From: Stieleria sedimenti
GTDB lineage: Bacteria > Planctomycetota > Planctomycetia > Pirellulales > Pirellulaceae
DNA: 42,380 nt
Direction of reading: 5' to 3'
Assembly (NCBI RefSeq): GCF_025060895.1
Contig: NZ_JANZKV010000148.1
Location: 12,039-54,418, forward strand
Shown: in pieces, positions 17,299 to 23,709 of the stretch
Layout: the number at the start of each line of letters is the position of its first letter
Position numbering within the stretch: the first letter of the stretch is position 1
Notes under the pieces: generated by a model
Databases searched by the model: none
What the model was told of the DNA's origin: nothing
The model's input: the letters and a program-made list of their open reading frames with translations, nothing else
Position numbers and translations under genes: made by a program

Positions 17299-17982
17299 TC
17301 ACTCGTTTGAAGTAGGCGTTTCCGATTGTCTGGCATCTATGGTTTCGGCAACTGAGTGGAAATTTTCCAGTAATTCTTTCAGCCGCTCCATTGGAAGCCC
17401 GACAACGTTGCTTTCGCTGCCCCCACCGACGATTTCAATCCAGTCGTTTCCGTCCTGAAATCCAAACGCCCCCGCTTTTCCTTCCCATAACAGCGTGTCG
17501 AGGTACTCTCGAATCATGGTTTCGGACAGCGATTGCATCTGCAACTCGGTGCGGACGACGTCGACGGTGCAGCGAGACTCGCCGGAGGACCACAGGCAAA
17601 CGCCGGTGTACACGTCGTGCCGACGCCCGCTGAGCGTTCGCAGCATTTCTGCGGCGTGCTCCTCATTGTGCGGTTTGCCCAGGATCTGTCCCCCGCACGA
17701 TGCGACGGTGTCGGCGGCCAAAATCATCGCCCGACCGTGTCGCCGCACCACGCTCTCTGCCTTTCGGTACGCGTAGCGGGCCACCAGCTCGGGCGCCGTT
17801 TCGCGACTGCAGACCCCGCACTCGGCGTCGTCGCTGGCCGGATCAATCGTGAACTCATACCCGGCCGCCCGTAGCAGTTGCGCGCGTCGGGGCGAACCGC
17901 TGGCCAGTACCAACGGAATTCCGTCGGGGATGGGGGCTCTACTTAAACCGCGCATCAGCGGCAGATCATCTGAAATTGCCAT
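17299..17982 (-). CDS. maf: Maf-family nucleotide pyrophosphatase
   Basis: This 227-residue house-cleaning enzyme hydrolyses non-canonical or methylated nucleoside triphosphates, or dTTP/UTP. ATG 17982 is chosen; a TTG lies four codons upstream. The hallmark LVLASGSPRRAQLL is at residues 24-37, ILAADTV at 88-93, GGQILGKP at 97-104 and SGRRHDVYTGV at 118-128. EGKAGAFGFQD corresponds to the GKAGAYGIQ substrate-recognition stretch of the dTTP/UTP (YhdE-like) branch. The C-terminal VGLPMERLKELL is also typical. It has a ~20-residue N-terminal extension compared with E. coli Maf proteins. Confidence 0.93.
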   Translation of the reverse strand: MAISDDLPLMRGLSRAPIPDGIPLVLASGSPRRAQLLRAAGYEFTIDPASDDAECGVCSRETAPELVARYAYRKAESVVRRHGRAMILAADTVASCGGQILGKPHNEEHAAEMLRTLSGRRHDVYTGVCLWSSGESRCTVDVVRTELQMQSLSETMIREYLDTLLWEGKAGAFGFQDGNDWIEIVGGGSESNVVGLPMERLKELLENFHSVAETIDARQSETPTSNE

Positions 17983-18077
17983 CGCTTCAATCAAACCGAG
18001 ATACTACTGGCACCGAATGTGAAAAAGACTGTCGTGGCCTGTCTAGATTTAACTTAGGGGTTGGTTCGGACGGGAGG

Positions 18078-18119
18078 GCTCGCGCCCTGCCGCTAAAATC
18101 GTAGCGGAACAGCGCGAGC
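18078..18119. repeat. REP-like hairpin (GCTCGCG type)
   Basis: The 18-nt arms GCTCGCGCCCTGCCGCTA (18078-18095) and TAGCGGAACAGCGCGAGC (18102-18119) pair with a few mismatches around a 6-base loop. The same GCTCGCGCCCT/CCGCTA words recur in the element at 19183-19262. Confidence 0.7.
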
Positions 18120-18133
18120 GGGCAGTCGATTTA

Positions 18134-18201
18134 GTGAGCCGCGACGCGTAAGCGGCCGGGCATCCAGGCGCCCGCCCGAGGCCTTACGGCCAGCGGCTCA
18201 C
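18134..18201. repeat. REP-like hairpin (GTGAGCCGC type)
   Basis: GTGAGCCGCGACGCGTAAGC at the left pairs imperfectly with the right arm GCCTTACGGCCAGCGGCTCA, leaving a GC-rich loop. It sits 14 bp from the preceding hairpin, in the gap between the double-DUF3467 stop and the maf start. Confidence 0.65.
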
Positions 18202-18281
18202 CATTGACTCGACAAATCCCATTCAATCGGCAGCCCCGCGCGCCGTCCGGTCTCACCCGAAGTTCAAAAGTTGACAAAGCG

Positions 18282-19007
18282 TTAGCCGCCGCCCGAATCC
18301 GAGGGGCCAGCCGGTGGCGGGTCAGTCGGCGGTGGACCAGACGGTGGCGGGCCGGCTGGAGGTGGGCCGGCCGGAGGTGGGCCGGCTGGTGGTGGGCCCG
18401 AGGACGGCGGATCGGCCGGCGGCAAACCCAGCCGGCGTTGCTCCAGCTGCCGAACGGCCCCCTTGAGCGATTCCAGCAGACGTGGCACTTGGCCGGCGGC
18501 GACAAAGACCCGCGCGCTGACGGCCGACTGCGGAAAGAAGCTGGTCAGGAAATCCAGTCCGAACTCGGTCGCACCGTGCCCGATCATCACGCCGTTGGCG
18601 TAAGTACCACTGAGCACCTCGTCGGGCATCTTCAAATCGTCATAGATTTCTTGTGGACTCGGTCGACGCGCGTCCGGGTTGGGCGGCTGCGGTTGTGGCG
18701 TGTGCGGATCACCGAACCGTCCCCGATAAAGCTCCAGATTGGTCGTCAATGCCTCGATGAACTGCGGCATCACCGGATGGGGAATCACCACCCGCGCGGC
18801 CACCTTATGTGGCCGTCCGATCGTCTGCAAAAAGTCGACGATGTACTCGCTCGGTCCCGTCATCACGATCGCACCGGTGCTGAACGTCCCCCCGGCGACG
18901 TGATCGGGCACCCGCGCCCGCAGCGGTGGGTTCGGCTGCGGCTGCTGGCCGGACTGGCCGGACTGGCCGGACTCGGGTGGATCAGGCGTTTGGTCGTCAG
19001 AGGACAT
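18282..19007 (-). CDS. Tandem DUF3467-domain protein with Pro-rich tail
   Basis: The product has 241 residues from ATG 19007, without a strong ribosome site. DUF3467 is a small conserved domain of unknown function, usually found once in a ~100-residue protein. Here it appears twice: residues ~33-96 (VPDHVAGGTFSTGAIVMTG, then VAARVVIPHPVMPQFIEAL) and ~127-195 (MPDEVLSGTYANGVMIGHG, then VSARVFVAAGQVPRLLESL). A Pro-rich linker joins them. The last ~45 residues are GPPPAGPPP-type repeats, encoded by a 15-bp tandem repeat around 18300-18400. There is no signal peptide or membrane helix. The protein is probably structural or regulatory; the role is unknown. Confidence 0.85.
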   Translation of the reverse strand: MSSDDQTPDPPESGQSGQSGQQPQPNPPLRARVPDHVAGGTFSTGAIVMTGPSEYIVDFLQTIGRPHKVAARVVIPHPVMPQFIEALTTNLELYRGRFGDPHTPQPQPPNPDARRPSPQEIYDDLKMPDEVLSGTYANGVMIGHGATEFGLDFLTSFFPQSAVSARVFVAAGQVPRLLESLKGAVRQLEQRRLGLPPADPPSSGPPPAGPPPAGPPPAGPPPSGPPPTDPPPAGPSDSGGG

Positions 19008-19182
19008 GCGTGGGACGCTGTTGCTTTGGTGGGGGAGGATTCAGCCGCGCATTCCGATCGGAATACCGCCACCAGTCTAAATCTCACCGCCACCGTCCGA
19101 AACCCGTGACGGTTCGCCTGCGATTCATCGCGATCCCTGCACATGACGTCAGCCCAATGCCATCAACCTTGGCTCTAAAAGT

Positions 19183-19262
19183 GTTAGCGGAACGGCGCGA
19201 GCCGTCCGGTCGCGTTTCAAAAACGCCGTGAAAAACGGGAGGGCTCGCGCCCTACCGCTAAC
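19183..19262. repeat. REP-like hairpin (GTTAGCGG ... CCGCTAAC)
   Basis: The left arm GTTAGCGGAACGGCGCGAGC pairs with the right arm GGCTCGCGCCCTACCGCTAA plus C, with small internal mismatches. A second weaker stem lies in the loop. It is related to the 18078-18119 element. Confidence 0.75.
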
Positions 19263-19329
19263 AAAAAACACCCCGCTTGGCGTCAACGTCGATGGCATTG
19301 GGCGTCAGCCAGTGCCGCGTGTCGTTCCG

Positions 19330-19399
19330 CCCCCATCGTCTTGCCCCCATCGTCTTGCCCCCATCGTCTTGCCCCCATTGTCTTGCCCCCATCATTCTG
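19330..19399. repeat. Five tandem copies of a 14-bp unit CCCCCATCGTCTTG
   Basis: Units start at 19330, 19344, 19358, 19372 and 19386. The first three are identical, the fourth has one change and the fifth several. A partial sixth (CCCCGAATCGTTCTG) follows. The array is strongly strand-asymmetric (C/T-rich on plus) and lies 57 bp upstream of the -35 box. Confidence 0.9.
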
Positions 19400-19455
19400 C
19401 CCCGAATCGTTCTGCCATTCCTCTCCCGATCGCCTCCGAAGCGTCACACCAACGC

Positions 19456-19483
19456 TTGACACCGCCTCCACACCTTGTATCAT
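19456..19483 (+). promoter_or_regulatory. Sigma-70-type promoter of the GntR-ABC operon
   Basis: TTGACA (19456-19461) is a perfect -35 box. A 16-bp spacer separates it from TATCAT (19478-19483), a five-of-six -10 box. This puts the transcript start about 10-20 bp before the GntR ATG at 19508. It is the best promoter visible in the window. Confidence 0.65.
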
Positions 19484-19496
19484 TGACTTAATACAA
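19475..19496. promoter_or_regulatory. Palindromic operator overlapping the -10 box
   Basis: TTGTAT (19475-19480) and ATACAA (19491-19496) form a perfect 6-bp inverted repeat with a 10-bp centre. The site covers the -10 box and the start-site region, where a bound dimer would block RNA polymerase. The adjacent GntR-family gene makes autorepression the natural inference. Confidence 0.55.
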
Positions 19497-19507
19497 AGGT
19501 GCAACCG

Positions 19508-19891
19508 ATGCTGATCCAAATCCAATCCGGCAGCCAGCCGATCTACCAGCAGATCGTCGATCAAATTCGCTTTCGAATCCTGTCTGCGCAGCTCAAGGCC
19601 GGTGACGAGTTGCCGACGATCCGGGGGCTTGCCGAAACGCTGAAGGTCAACCCGAACACGATCGCCCGGGCCTATCGCGAGCTGGAGCATGAAGGGCTGG
19701 TCGAAAAGCGTCGAACCACCGGGACCTTCGTCGCGGAATCATCGGGAACACTCAGCCGCACGCGCCGCCGCCAAATTCTCACGCCCGAGATCGACAAGCT
19801 ACTCGTGCTCGCCGGCCACCTGGGCGCGGACGCGGCCGAGTTGGATGAACTGATCGCATCACGTCAGCAAGCCCTTCAACGAAAGGAATAA
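19508..19891 (+). CDS. GntR-family regulator, YtrA-like
   Basis: The product has 127 residues. ATG 19508 is preferred, with AAAGGT 8 bases upstream; a GTG at 19499 would add three residues. The winged-helix domain is full and typical: PIYQQIVDQIRFRILSAQL, GDELPTIRGLAETLKVNPNT, ARAYRELEHEGLVEKRRTTG and TFVA. The C-terminal effector part is only ~55 residues, as in the short YtrA subfamily, which usually represses ABC transporter operons. It is followed after 4 bp by the ABC ATPase. A palindrome over its own promoter suggests autorepression. Confidence 0.92.
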   Translation: MLIQIQSGSQPIYQQIVDQIRFRILSAQLKAGDELPTIRGLAETLKVNPNTIARAYRELEHEGLVEKRRTTGTFVAESSGTLSRTRRRQILTPEIDKLLVLAGHLGADAAELDELIASRQQALQRKE

Positions 19892-19895
19892 TGCC

Positions 19896-20846
19896 ATGAC
19901 TTCCGCCGACGATTTTGCCGTACGGGTCCAGTCACTCTCGCGTTCCTTTCGTGGAACGCAGGCGCTGATCGATGTCAGCTTGCAGATCCCCCGCGGGTCC
20001 GTCTTCGGACTTGTCGGTCTCAACGGGGCAGGCAAGACGACACTGATCCAACATGTGATCGGTTCCCTCAAAGCGTTGCACGGAAGCGTCAACGTGCTCG
20101 GCCAGGATCCGACGATCCGCCCGGAAAAGCTGCTCGCCCGAATCGGCTACATGACCGAAGAAGACTCGCTGCCGAAATGGATGCGGATCCGCGACCTGAT
20201 CAGCTTCTGCCGGACGGTCTATCCGACGTGGTCGGACAGCTATGCGACGCAACTGTGTGACATGTTTGGTTTGTCGACGACCGCAAAACTCAAGTCGCTG
20301 TCCAAGGGCGGCCGAGCCCGCGTGGCGCTGTTGGCGGCGATCGCGCACCGACCGGAATTGCTGATCTTGGACGAACCGAGCAGCGGGCTGGACCCGATCG
20401 CGCGGGCCGACATTTTGGAAGCGATCATCCGCACCGTGGCCGACGAAGGCCGCACGGTGTTGTTTTCCAGCCATCTGCTCGAAGAGATCGATCGGGTGTG
20501 CGACCACATCGCGCTGCTGCACGACGGCGTGCTGTTGGAATCGATTCCCGCGGCGACCTTGCCCGAGCGTTACACCGAGTGTTTTTATCGCACCGAAACA
20601 CCTTCGTCGCGTGCTCCCGAGATCCCGGGCTCGTTCGGCGGAACGGGCGACGCGTCGGAATGGTCGGTGTTGATAGACTCCGAAAATGAAGCGTCTCTGT
20701 CGACGACCACCTCGATCGAATCTCACGGATCGCGTTGGGAATTGGTGCGTCAAGAACCGGCGACCGTTCACCGCTGGTTCGCCGGTCGCGTACAACGCAA
20801 GCCGACGGCATCCTCGACTCCAATGGAGGGCGTGCAACATGTCTGA
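19896..20846 (+). CDS. ABC transporter ATP-binding protein
   Basis: This 316-residue cytoplasmic ATPase works with the adjacent permease. The start is ATG 19896 with AAAGGAA upstream. Walker A GLNGAGKTT is at residues 41-49, and GYMTEEDSLPKWM is the Q-loop region in which the usual Gln is not evident. The signature is LSKGGRARV instead of LSGGQ, Walker B plus D-loop reads LLILDEPSSGLDP, and the H-loop is LFSSHLLEE. The ~90-residue C-terminal extension after the H-loop is poorly conserved. It overlaps the permease start by 8 bp. The YtrB-like arrangement points to an exporter or stress-responsive transporter; the substrate is unknown. Confidence 0.94.
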   Translation: MTSADDFAVRVQSLSRSFRGTQALIDVSLQIPRGSVFGLVGLNGAGKTTLIQHVIGSLKALHGSVNVLGQDPTIRPEKLLARIGYMTEEDSLPKWMRIRDLISFCRTVYPTWSDSYATQLCDMFGLSTTAKLKSLSKGGRARVALLAAIAHRPELLILDEPSSGLDPIARADILEAIIRTVADEGRTVLFSSHLLEEIDRVCDHIALLHDGVLLESIPAATLPERYTECFYRTETPSSRAPEIPGSFGGTGDASEWSVLIDSENEASLSTTTSIESHGSRWELVRQEPATVHRWFAGRVQRKPTASSTPMEGVQHV

Positions 20847-22560
20847 AAGCATTGCACTGGCCAGATTGTTGATCACACGTTCCAGAACGGCATTGACCCT
20901 CGCCATCGCCTACCTGCTGGTGATCCACGTTTGCGCGGCCCTGTTTAGCGTGGGCGTGTTCAGCGACGGCGATGTCGGTGGCGAACTTGCACTCAAACGC
21001 ACCGCGACGATGATCGTCGTCATGCTCTCGCTGCCGCTGCTCGGGATCACGTTCGCGTTATTCGACTTCAGTGAACAAGGCGACATCAGCAGCGGGGCGA
21101 CGGGTTATTTGCCATGGTTGCTACGCATGCCGGTAAAAACATGGAAACTGGCCGCCGTTCCGCTGGGTCTGAAGACGCTCTGGACGCTCGCCATTTGTGG
21201 TGCCATTGCGTTGACGGCGCGGTTCTTCGGAACCCCTTTGGAGCGTTGGTTCATGCCGGCGATCGGAATCACCACGATCTTCGTCTTGGCATGCCTGGTC
21301 ATCTGGCACCCGTTTCGCTGGCCCTACACACGTCTTTCGCTGATCGGAATCCTATTCGTCCCCGCCTACGCATGGCTGATCGCATCGGCTTCACTCGCGT
21401 TCGCCAACGAACGCTCCGACGTGCCGTCGGATCCCACCTCGATCACCGCCGCATGGATCATCGGCCTGTCGGCCTACGCGGCGCTGACCCTGCTCGCGCT
21501 CCGCGCCGTCCGATTGGCACGCTTCAACGTTGCCGGGCAAATCAGTGAGTCACGCGGCTGGATGGCGTCTGCGGAAACCGCTTCCCCTGCCGTGGCCGCG
21601 GTCGCATCGTCCCCGACATCACAGAGACCTCCCGCGAAGATCTCACCGATCGTCGCACTGCTGCGATTTGAAGCGTCCAAATTCGCCGAATCCGGGACGA
21701 AGATCGTTGCCGCCTGCTGGTTGCTGATCGTCCTGTTCTTCTCCCTATTCAGCCAGACCGGAACCGACACCTTTGTCTTCCTGGTGGTCGTGTTTCTGTT
21801 TCCAGGCATCTTCCTGAACGAATGGAAGATGTCGGGGCTGCACGAGAACTTCCTGCCACACACGCTGGCGATGGCGCCGATCCGCACGACGACGATCGTC
21901 TGGACCCATCAACTGATCACCACGGTGATCTGGTTTGCATCGCTACTTGGAGTTCCAGTCGTGATGCTGATCTGGCACACCACCGGCGCGAGTGCACCGA
22001 TGGTCGGCGCCTGGCAGCGCGTGATCGGCTCGCAATTCGACGCTCCCGACGCCCTCACGCGACTCACGGGAATCTCCGTCCTTGTCGCGATGCTACTTGT
22101 CATCCGCCAAACCACGTGGAACATCGCGGCGAGTTCGACCGACGAGAAACGATTCGTGTACTGGATGATCGCCGCAAAGTTCACCGTCGCCTTCGCCGCC
22201 TTCAGTTGGTTCTTGTTTCAGTTCTTGCGGTTTCCCGATTGGGAAGCCTGGACGCTTTGGGCGTGGCAATCGATCGCCCAGTTACCGGCACTGCTGCCCT
22301 GGTTGGCAGCGACCAAAGCGGTCCTCGTCATCATCGCCACCATGCTGCTCTATCGCTCCGGTCTGGCCGAGCGCCAAACCGTCATCGGACTGTTCGTCGG
22401 CTATCTCGCGGGCACGTTCCTGATTGCGGCAATCGCTTGGCAATGGATGCCCAGCGACCGTGTCGCCTTGTGGCACTGCGTGACGGCGACCGCGGTGTTG
22501 ATGCCCTACAGCCGGATCGTGTTAGCGCCCCTTTGTCTCGCCCACAACCGCCACGCCTAA
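20839..22560 (+). CDS. ABC transporter permease-like membrane protein
   Basis: The product has 573 residues. ATG 20839 is inside the end of the ATPase gene; the frame is open upstream to 20686, but the overlap start fits an operon. About 12 hydrophobic segments occur in two halves, separated by a soluble stretch near residues 235-270. Segments include TLAIAYLLVIHVCAALFSVG, TMIVVMLSLPLLGITFALF, IVAACWLLIVLFFSLF and FVFLVVVFLFPGIFL. There is no periplasmic substrate-binding domain. The two-fold layout fits a fused ABC-2-type permease partner for the upstream ATPase. The substrate is unknown. Confidence 0.85.
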   Translation: MSESIALARLLITRSRTALTLAIAYLLVIHVCAALFSVGVFSDGDVGGELALKRTATMIVVMLSLPLLGITFALFDFSEQGDISSGATGYLPWLLRMPVKTWKLAAVPLGLKTLWTLAICGAIALTARFFGTPLERWFMPAIGITTIFVLACLVIWHPFRWPYTRLSLIGILFVPAYAWLIASASLAFANERSDVPSDPTSITAAWIIGLSAYAALTLLALRAVRLARFNVAGQISESRGWMASAETASPAVAAVASSPTSQRPPAKISPIVALLRFEASKFAESGTKIVAACWLLIVLFFSLFSQTGTDTFVFLVVVFLFPGIFLNEWKMSGLHENFLPHTLAMAPIRTTTIVWTHQLITTVIWFASLLGVPVVMLIWHTTGASAPMVGAWQRVIGSQFDAPDALTRLTGISVLVAMLLVIRQTTWNIAASSTDEKRFVYWMIAAKFTVAFAAFSWFLFQFLRFPDWEAWTLWAWQSIAQLPALLPWLAATKAVLVIIATMLLYRSGLAERQTVIGLFVGYLAGTFLIAAIAWQWMPSDRVALWHCVTATAVLMPYSRIVLAPLCLAHNRHA

Positions 22561-22596
22561 TCGATGCTGCGATTGACCCTCGATTCGATTCTGCCA

Positions 22597-22630
22597 ATTT
22601 TCCTACCTCCAAAATCTTCCTACCTCCCCA
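22597..22630. repeat. Family B repeat, single arm
   Basis: TTTTCCTACCTCCAAAATCT and the bases after it to CCTACCTCCCC match the reverse complement of the left arm at 13637-13665. The similarity continues about 20 bp into flanking sequence (CGATTCGATTCTGCCAA against TTGCCGAAATCGAATGG inverted). It overlaps the 3' end of the small gene at 22620-22850. Confidence 0.8.
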
Positions 22631-22850
22631 CGCAGCCACCTTGCCCATCAGGTCGGTGAGACCCCCTCTCCACCGCACGTTGCGGTTCGCCCGGTTTCAT
22701 CCGGATCACTTTTCTGGTGTCCGATCGCATCGCGGTCATCTGTTCGCAAAACGAGATGACCTCAGGCCAACTCTTCTCCGTCTTCCAAAACGACTCCAGT
22801 TCCGTAAGCATCTCCGGGAACCAAGCTCGCTGCGCGTCACCCGCTGGCAT
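22620..22850 (-). CDS. Small conserved-type protein, C-terminus possibly repeat-derived
   Basis: The product has 76 residues. The start is unusually well marked for this window: AAAGGAG lies 10-16 bases before ATG 22850. Residues 1-50 (GDAQRAWFPEMLTELESFW, then KSWPEVISFCEQMTAMRSDT) resemble a small family of ~75-90-residue proteins beginning with an AWFPEM motif, which I associate with mobile or accessory regions. That link is from memory and unverified. The last ~25 residues are low-complexity and run into a family B repeat, so the original C-terminus may have been replaced or frameshifted. Confidence 0.5.
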   Translation of the reverse strand: MPAGDAQRAWFPEMLTELESFWKTEKSWPEVISFCEQMTAMRSDTRKVIRMKPGEPQRAVERGSHRPDGQGGCVGR

Positions 22851-22995
22851 CGAGGCATTCTCCTTTCAAATTGTAGGAATGCAGCTGCGACTCATCACTC
22901 AGATTGCTGACAAGATCGATATTTCCATCGTATCAAAGTCACATTTCTATCAAAACAGCGTTCGGCCGCGAACAGCGGAGAATTCAGTCAGAATT

Positions 22996-23084
22996 GATTC
23001 AGTAACCGTTGGTGCCTAGTCTCTGTCGCTGCGACGCAGCCACCGGGAATCGCCTAAAAGCTAGACACCAACGGTTGCTGAATC
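22996..23084. repeat. Inverted repeat with 24-bp arms
   Basis: GATTCAGTAACCGTTGGTGC plus CTAG (22996-23019) pairs with the arm at 23061-23084, 22 of 24 positions, across a 41-bp centre containing GTCGCTGCGACGC, itself palindromic. It stands alone between the small minus-strand gene and the exported fragment. It looks like a MITE- or REP-type element; no transposase is adjacent. Confidence 0.8.
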
Positions 23085-23151
23085 CCCGTTAACGATGCCC
23101 CTGCGATTCGTGCCGGACACCTCTTTTCAATTCCTTTCACGGAGATCAATC

Positions 23152-23709
23152 ATGCGTTTCAGCTTTCCCAAACGATTGCTTGTCATTCCCATCTGTCTTG
23201 TCGTCGTCCTTCTCGCCGCAGCTCCGGCTGCCGAAGAAATCATCGGCGTTCGCAACGACAAGCTCCTGGAACAGGTCGGACAGAAATGGAGATACCCGGG
23301 GACGGGCTATTCCGGTCGCGGCCGAGTGGGAAGCATCCGGACTGGGGTGCAACACGCGGAAGCTCCCTATCACAAAGTGTGGCAACACTACGCCGAGCAA
23401 TGTGGGTTTCTCGCGTTTGAATTTCCCCACCCTCCCCTCGACGTTCTGCGTCGCAACCGCTATTGCTGCAGCCCGCTCAAGTCCCAGACGCGGATGGTTC
23501 CGTCGCGGCCGCTGGTGGCGATTTGGTGTGCGACCGGGTCCAGGGAAACGTTGTGCACGGCGGATTCGTGTCCGGACAGCGTGGTCACCAGTTCGCCGCT
23601 GGCCAAGTCCCAAATGCGACACTTTCCGTCTTGGCTGGCGACGACGGCATGCGTTCCATCGCCGCAAAACGCCACGCTCCAATTGTCACCGCTGCTGCCG
23701 ACAAGCTGA
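23152..23709 (+). pseudogene. Remnant of an exported protein running into the kinase gene
   Basis: ATG 23152 has GGAG 7-10 bases upstream and encodes a clear signal peptide (RFSFPKRLLVIPICLVVVLL, cut near APAA/E). A coherent mature stretch follows to about residue 103 (GVRNDKLLEQVGQKWRYPG, YHKVWQHYAEQCGF). From about 23460 the frame is simply antisense to the convergent kinase gene, and its composition changes. The likely reading is that a longer gene lost its 3' part. Only the first ~100 codons are credible; the family was not recognised. Confidence 0.4.

Larger units (their letters stand above)
19008..19507. other. Repeat-filled intergenic region upstream of the regulator operon
   Basis: No gene was found. 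The region holds a REP-like hairpin (19183-19262), a 14-bp tandem repeat (19330-19399), and the promoter and operator of the GntR-ABC operon (19456-19496). Open frames in it are produced by the repeats. Confidence 0.6.

Noticed and set aside
19330-19399. CRISPR or iteron origin
   Set aside because: No spacers, no DnaA boxes and no replication gene nearby; a simple tandem repeat is enough.
22717-23019. A 100-codon plus-strand frame
   Set aside because: It runs antisense to the better-supported small gene at 22620-22850 and enters the 22996 inverted repeat.
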